Shown here: piece by piece, positions 5,810-7,698 of the stretch
Position numbering within the stretch: the stretch's first letter is position 1
Layout: every line of letters begins with the position of its first letter
NCBI GenBank assembly: GCA_946482495.1
Contig: CAMLRV010000103.1
Location: 1-7,698 of the forward strand
Direction: 5' to 3'
Length of the DNA: 7,698 bases
Source of the DNA: an uncultured Flavobacteriia bacterium
GTDB taxonomy: Bacteria > Bacteroidota > Bacteroidia > Flavobacteriales > Flavobacteriaceae
Translations under genes and position numbers: made by a program
Notes under the pieces: generated by a model
Seen by the model: only the letters and a program-made list of their open reading frames with translations
Told to the model about the DNA's origin: nothing
Databases searched by the model: none

Positions 5810-7282
5810 TTAGTTTTTTATAGGTAATATTGTGGTAAATGTGGTTCCTTTTCCTTCTTCGGTTTCAAAAGTAATGGTTCCGTTATAATTTTCAATGATA
5901 TTTTTAATAATTGCTAATCCTAATCCCATACCAGAATTTTTGGTTGTGAATTTTGGTTCGAAAATAAAGGCAGCATTTTCTTTAGAAATTCCAATTCCGT
6001 TATCGGAAATTTTCAGTACAAAATTAGTTTCAACTTTTGAAAGGTGTACTTCAACCAATTTGATTTCTTGATTTTCTGGAATAGCTTGAATCGCGTTTTT
6101 AACTAAATTCGTTACAATTTGAGTCAATTGTACACTGTCAAATAAAGTATAGATTTCTTTTTCTGAAGTATGAAAACGAACATATTCTTCGTCAAAAATT
6201 TCCAATGCCATTTTAGTAATTTGAACTACATTCAGCCTTTCGTTTTGTTGAGCTGGCATATTCGCAAAGTTCGAAAACGCGCTAGCAACGGTTGTCATCG
6301 TATCAATTTGATGAATTAAAGTTTCAGAAAAATCACTTAATTTTTGATTGATATTTGGATCGTTTTTATCAAATTTTCTTTGGAAACTCTGAATCGTTAA
6401 TCGCATAGGTGTTAACGGATTTTTAATTTCATGTGCCACTTGTTTCGCCATTTCGCGCCAAGCATATTCACGTTCACTTTGTGCTAGTTTTTGCGCACTT
6501 TCTTCTAACGTATCCACCATATTGTTGTAGGATTGAATCAAGCCATTAATTTCCTGATTTCCCGGTTGTAATGTTAGTTTCTGATTGTGTTCGTTTAATT
6601 GCGTAACTTCAAGTTTTTCAGAAATTTGAGAAATAGATTTCGTGATATTACTCGATAATAAATAGGATAATAATATCGAAATGATAAACATGATAATATA
6701 AACCTGAGCATATCGTGTTAAGAAATTTTTCACTTCTTCATTATAAAAATCACTTGTTTCTTCATACGGAATATTTAAAATGGCTAAATTTTTAAATTTT
6801 ACATCTTTAATATAACTGTAAGAAGATTTTAAGTAGGTTTCATTATCTTGAGATTTAGAAATAACAATTCTTTTTTCAGAAGAATTTTCAAGTTGACTAA
6901 GGATTTCCGGACTAATATCTGGCATTTTTTTGTCAATTTTGAAGGCCGATTTCGAGGATAAAATTAGTTTTCCTTTTAAATCGAAAAAATTAATTTCTAA
7001 ACTGTGAATATCAGATAATTCATGAATTCTGTCTTTGAAAATTTTTCGAACATTTTTGGTTAAAAGCGGATAAGATGTCGTTTGTAAAATATATTCGATA
7101 TGTTCTTTGATAGCGCTTTCTTTTCGAGATAAACGTTCTTCGTGGTATTCTTTAGCTTCAAATCGAAAGTGAATTAAGGAAACAACAGAAATTAATACCG
7201 TAGAAAACGTTGTCAAAAACAACATTGATAAGAAGATTCTACGTCTTAATGAAAGTGTGTGTATTTTGAAAAACTTATTCAC
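5810..7282 (-). CDS. NtrY-like membrane sensor histidine kinase
   Basis: This is an inner-membrane sensor kinase of 490 residues from a GTG start at 7282. A first membrane helix (about 16-38) and a second (about 193-210) flank a periplasmic sensor region of about 150 residues. A HAMP-like linker (about 210-262) follows, then HisKA with the phosphorylated histidine H284 in AHEIKNPLTPMRL, a form typical of NtrY-like kinases. The ATPase boxes are N396 (LVKNAIQAI), DNGIG (427-431), FEPKFTTK (441-448) and GMGLGL (451-456). I see no PAS domain between HAMP and HisKA, unlike classical NtrY. The start is uncertain: a TTG at 7321 would add 13 residues, but the GTG gives an 8-nt overlap with the hemJ stop (GTGAATAA), typical of translational coupling. 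No response regulator is in the window. The signal is unknown. Confidence 0.9.
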   Translation of the reverse strand: MNKFFKIHTLSLRRRIFLSMLFLTTFSTVLISVVSLIHFRFEAKEYHEERLSRKESAIKEHIEYILQTTSYPLLTKNVRKIFKDRIHELSDIHSLEINFFDLKGKLILSSKSAFKIDKKMPDISPEILSQLENSSEKRIVISKSQDNETYLKSSYSYIKDVKFKNLAILNIPYEETSDFYNEEVKNFLTRYAQVYIIMFIISILLSYLLSSNITKSISQISEKLEVTQLNEHNQKLTLQPGNQEINGLIQSYNNMVDTLEESAQKLAQSEREYAWREMAKQVAHEIKNPLTPMRLTIQSFQRKFDKNDPNINQKLSDFSETLIHQIDTMTTVASAFSNFANMPAQQNERLNVVQITKMALEIFDEEYVRFHTSEKEIYTLFDSVQLTQIVTNLVKNAIQAIPENQEIKLVEVHLSKVETNFVLKISDNGIGISKENAAFIFEPKFTTKNSGMGLGLAIIKNIIENYNGTITFETEEGKGTTFTTILPIKN

Positions 7283-7698
7283 TTTTCTTCTCTCTAATCT
7301 TTTTATAGAATTTGAATCCAAGCATAATGATAATGGAAAAAAGTATAATTCCCACTACACCAAAAATCCAATTAAATGCATTTTTTAAAATTACTAAAAA
7401 TACTACAGCAAACAAAATGATGGTTGCTCCTTCGTTCCATAAACGCATGAAGTTGGACGAATATTTGAAAACATCGTTTTGTAATTCATTATATATAAGG
7501 TGACATTTGTAATGATAAGCAAATAATAGAGCGACAAATCCTAATTTGACCTGCATCCAACGCATTTCTAAAAAAGCTGGATTTAAATACAACAACGAAA
7601 TAGCGAAAATAACGGCTAAAACAGCACTAGGCCAAGCAATAATATACCACAAGCGGTACGTCATTATTTTATATTGTTTTTGTAAAATTTCTTTTTCT
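7275..7698 (-). CDS. hemJ: HemJ-like (UPF0093/CopD family) membrane protein, 5'-truncated by the window edge
   Basis: This is the C-terminal 140 or so residues of a multi-pass membrane protein resembling HemJ, the protoporphyrinogen IX oxidase that makes protoporphyrin IX in many bacteria lacking HemG and HemY. The ATG at 7664 is not the true start. Upstream codons remain open to base 7698 and encode EKEILQKQYKI, leading into MTYRLWYIIAWPSAVLAV, which fits the middle of HemJ proteins (a basic linker, then RLW-x-I--WPSA). Further family-like segments are MRWMQVKLGF, AYHYKCH and the RLWNE stretch before the third visible helix. Four hydrophobic helices are visible. The N-terminal part, which holds a conserved histidine important in the family, is outside the window. 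The tail (KKIREKKSE) is basic and cytosolic. The stop at 7275-7277 lies inside the 5' end of the kinase gene, so the two genes overlap and are probably cotranscribed. Confidence 0.85.
   Translation of the reverse strand, partial: EKEILQKQYKIMTYRLWYIIAWPSAVLAVIFAISLLYLNPAFLEMRWMQVKLGFVALLFAYHYKCHLIYNELQNDVFKYSSNFMRLWNEGATIILFAVVFLVILKNAFNWIFGVVGIILFSIIIMLGFKFYKKIREKKSE

Noticed and set aside
7312..7503. Plus-strand open frame of 63 codons inside hemJ
   Set aside because: It is antisense to hemJ, with no promoter and no recognisable protein features.

Overview
The window looks like chromosomal DNA from a flavobacterium (Bacteroidetes, family Flavobacteriaceae). It is AT-rich and compact. It carries a Bacteroidetes-type promoter (TTG, 19 nt, TATCTTTG) and lacks Shine-Dalgarno sequences at most starts. 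The proteins have a flavobacterial flavour, including an Mrp ATPase with a PEELP stretch in place of the usual CxxC, a HemJ-like protein and a small lysine-rich lipoprotein. The assignment comes from recognising these features, not from a database search.

Layout, left to right. (1) Bases 1-774, plus strand: the 3' part of a very AT-rich gene of unknown function whose frame is open to the left edge. (2) Bases 775-929: a short AT-rich intergenic region with a good promoter. (3) Bases 930-3764, plus strand: a tight cluster of mrp (P-loop Fe-S carrier), an Nfu-type Fe-S scaffold, a thioredoxin-reductase-like ferredoxin/flavodoxin-NADP+ reductase, and a [2Fe-2S] ferredoxin. It ends at a strong hairpin terminator at 3764-3801. 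(4) Bases 3796-4692, minus strand: a calcineurin-like metallophosphoesterase that converges on the ferredoxin gene and shares that terminator. (5) Bases 4753-7698, minus strand, read right to left: a 5'-truncated hemJ-like gene, an NtrY-like sensor histidine kinase overlapping it by 8 nt, an enoyl-CoA hydratase 4 nt further on, and a small lipoprotein. A hairpin terminator at 4753-4774 closes this cluster.

How the genes may work together. The plus-strand cluster joins Fe-S cluster handling (Mrp, Nfu) to an electron chain, NADPH to FNR to ferredoxin. The ferredoxin is itself an Fe-S protein and a plausible electron source for cluster assembly. The minus-strand cluster puts a late haem-biosynthesis membrane protein next to a membrane sensor kinase, with a crotonase behind it. 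Their functional link is not evident and may only be shared transcription.

I saw no mobile element, CRISPR array, tRNA or rRNA, and no clear sign of a novel multi-gene system. Most of the window is ordinary core genome. The points worth following are the cysteine-poor Mrp beside Nfu, the FNR/ferredoxin pairing, the kinase without a response regulator, and the unassigned first gene.
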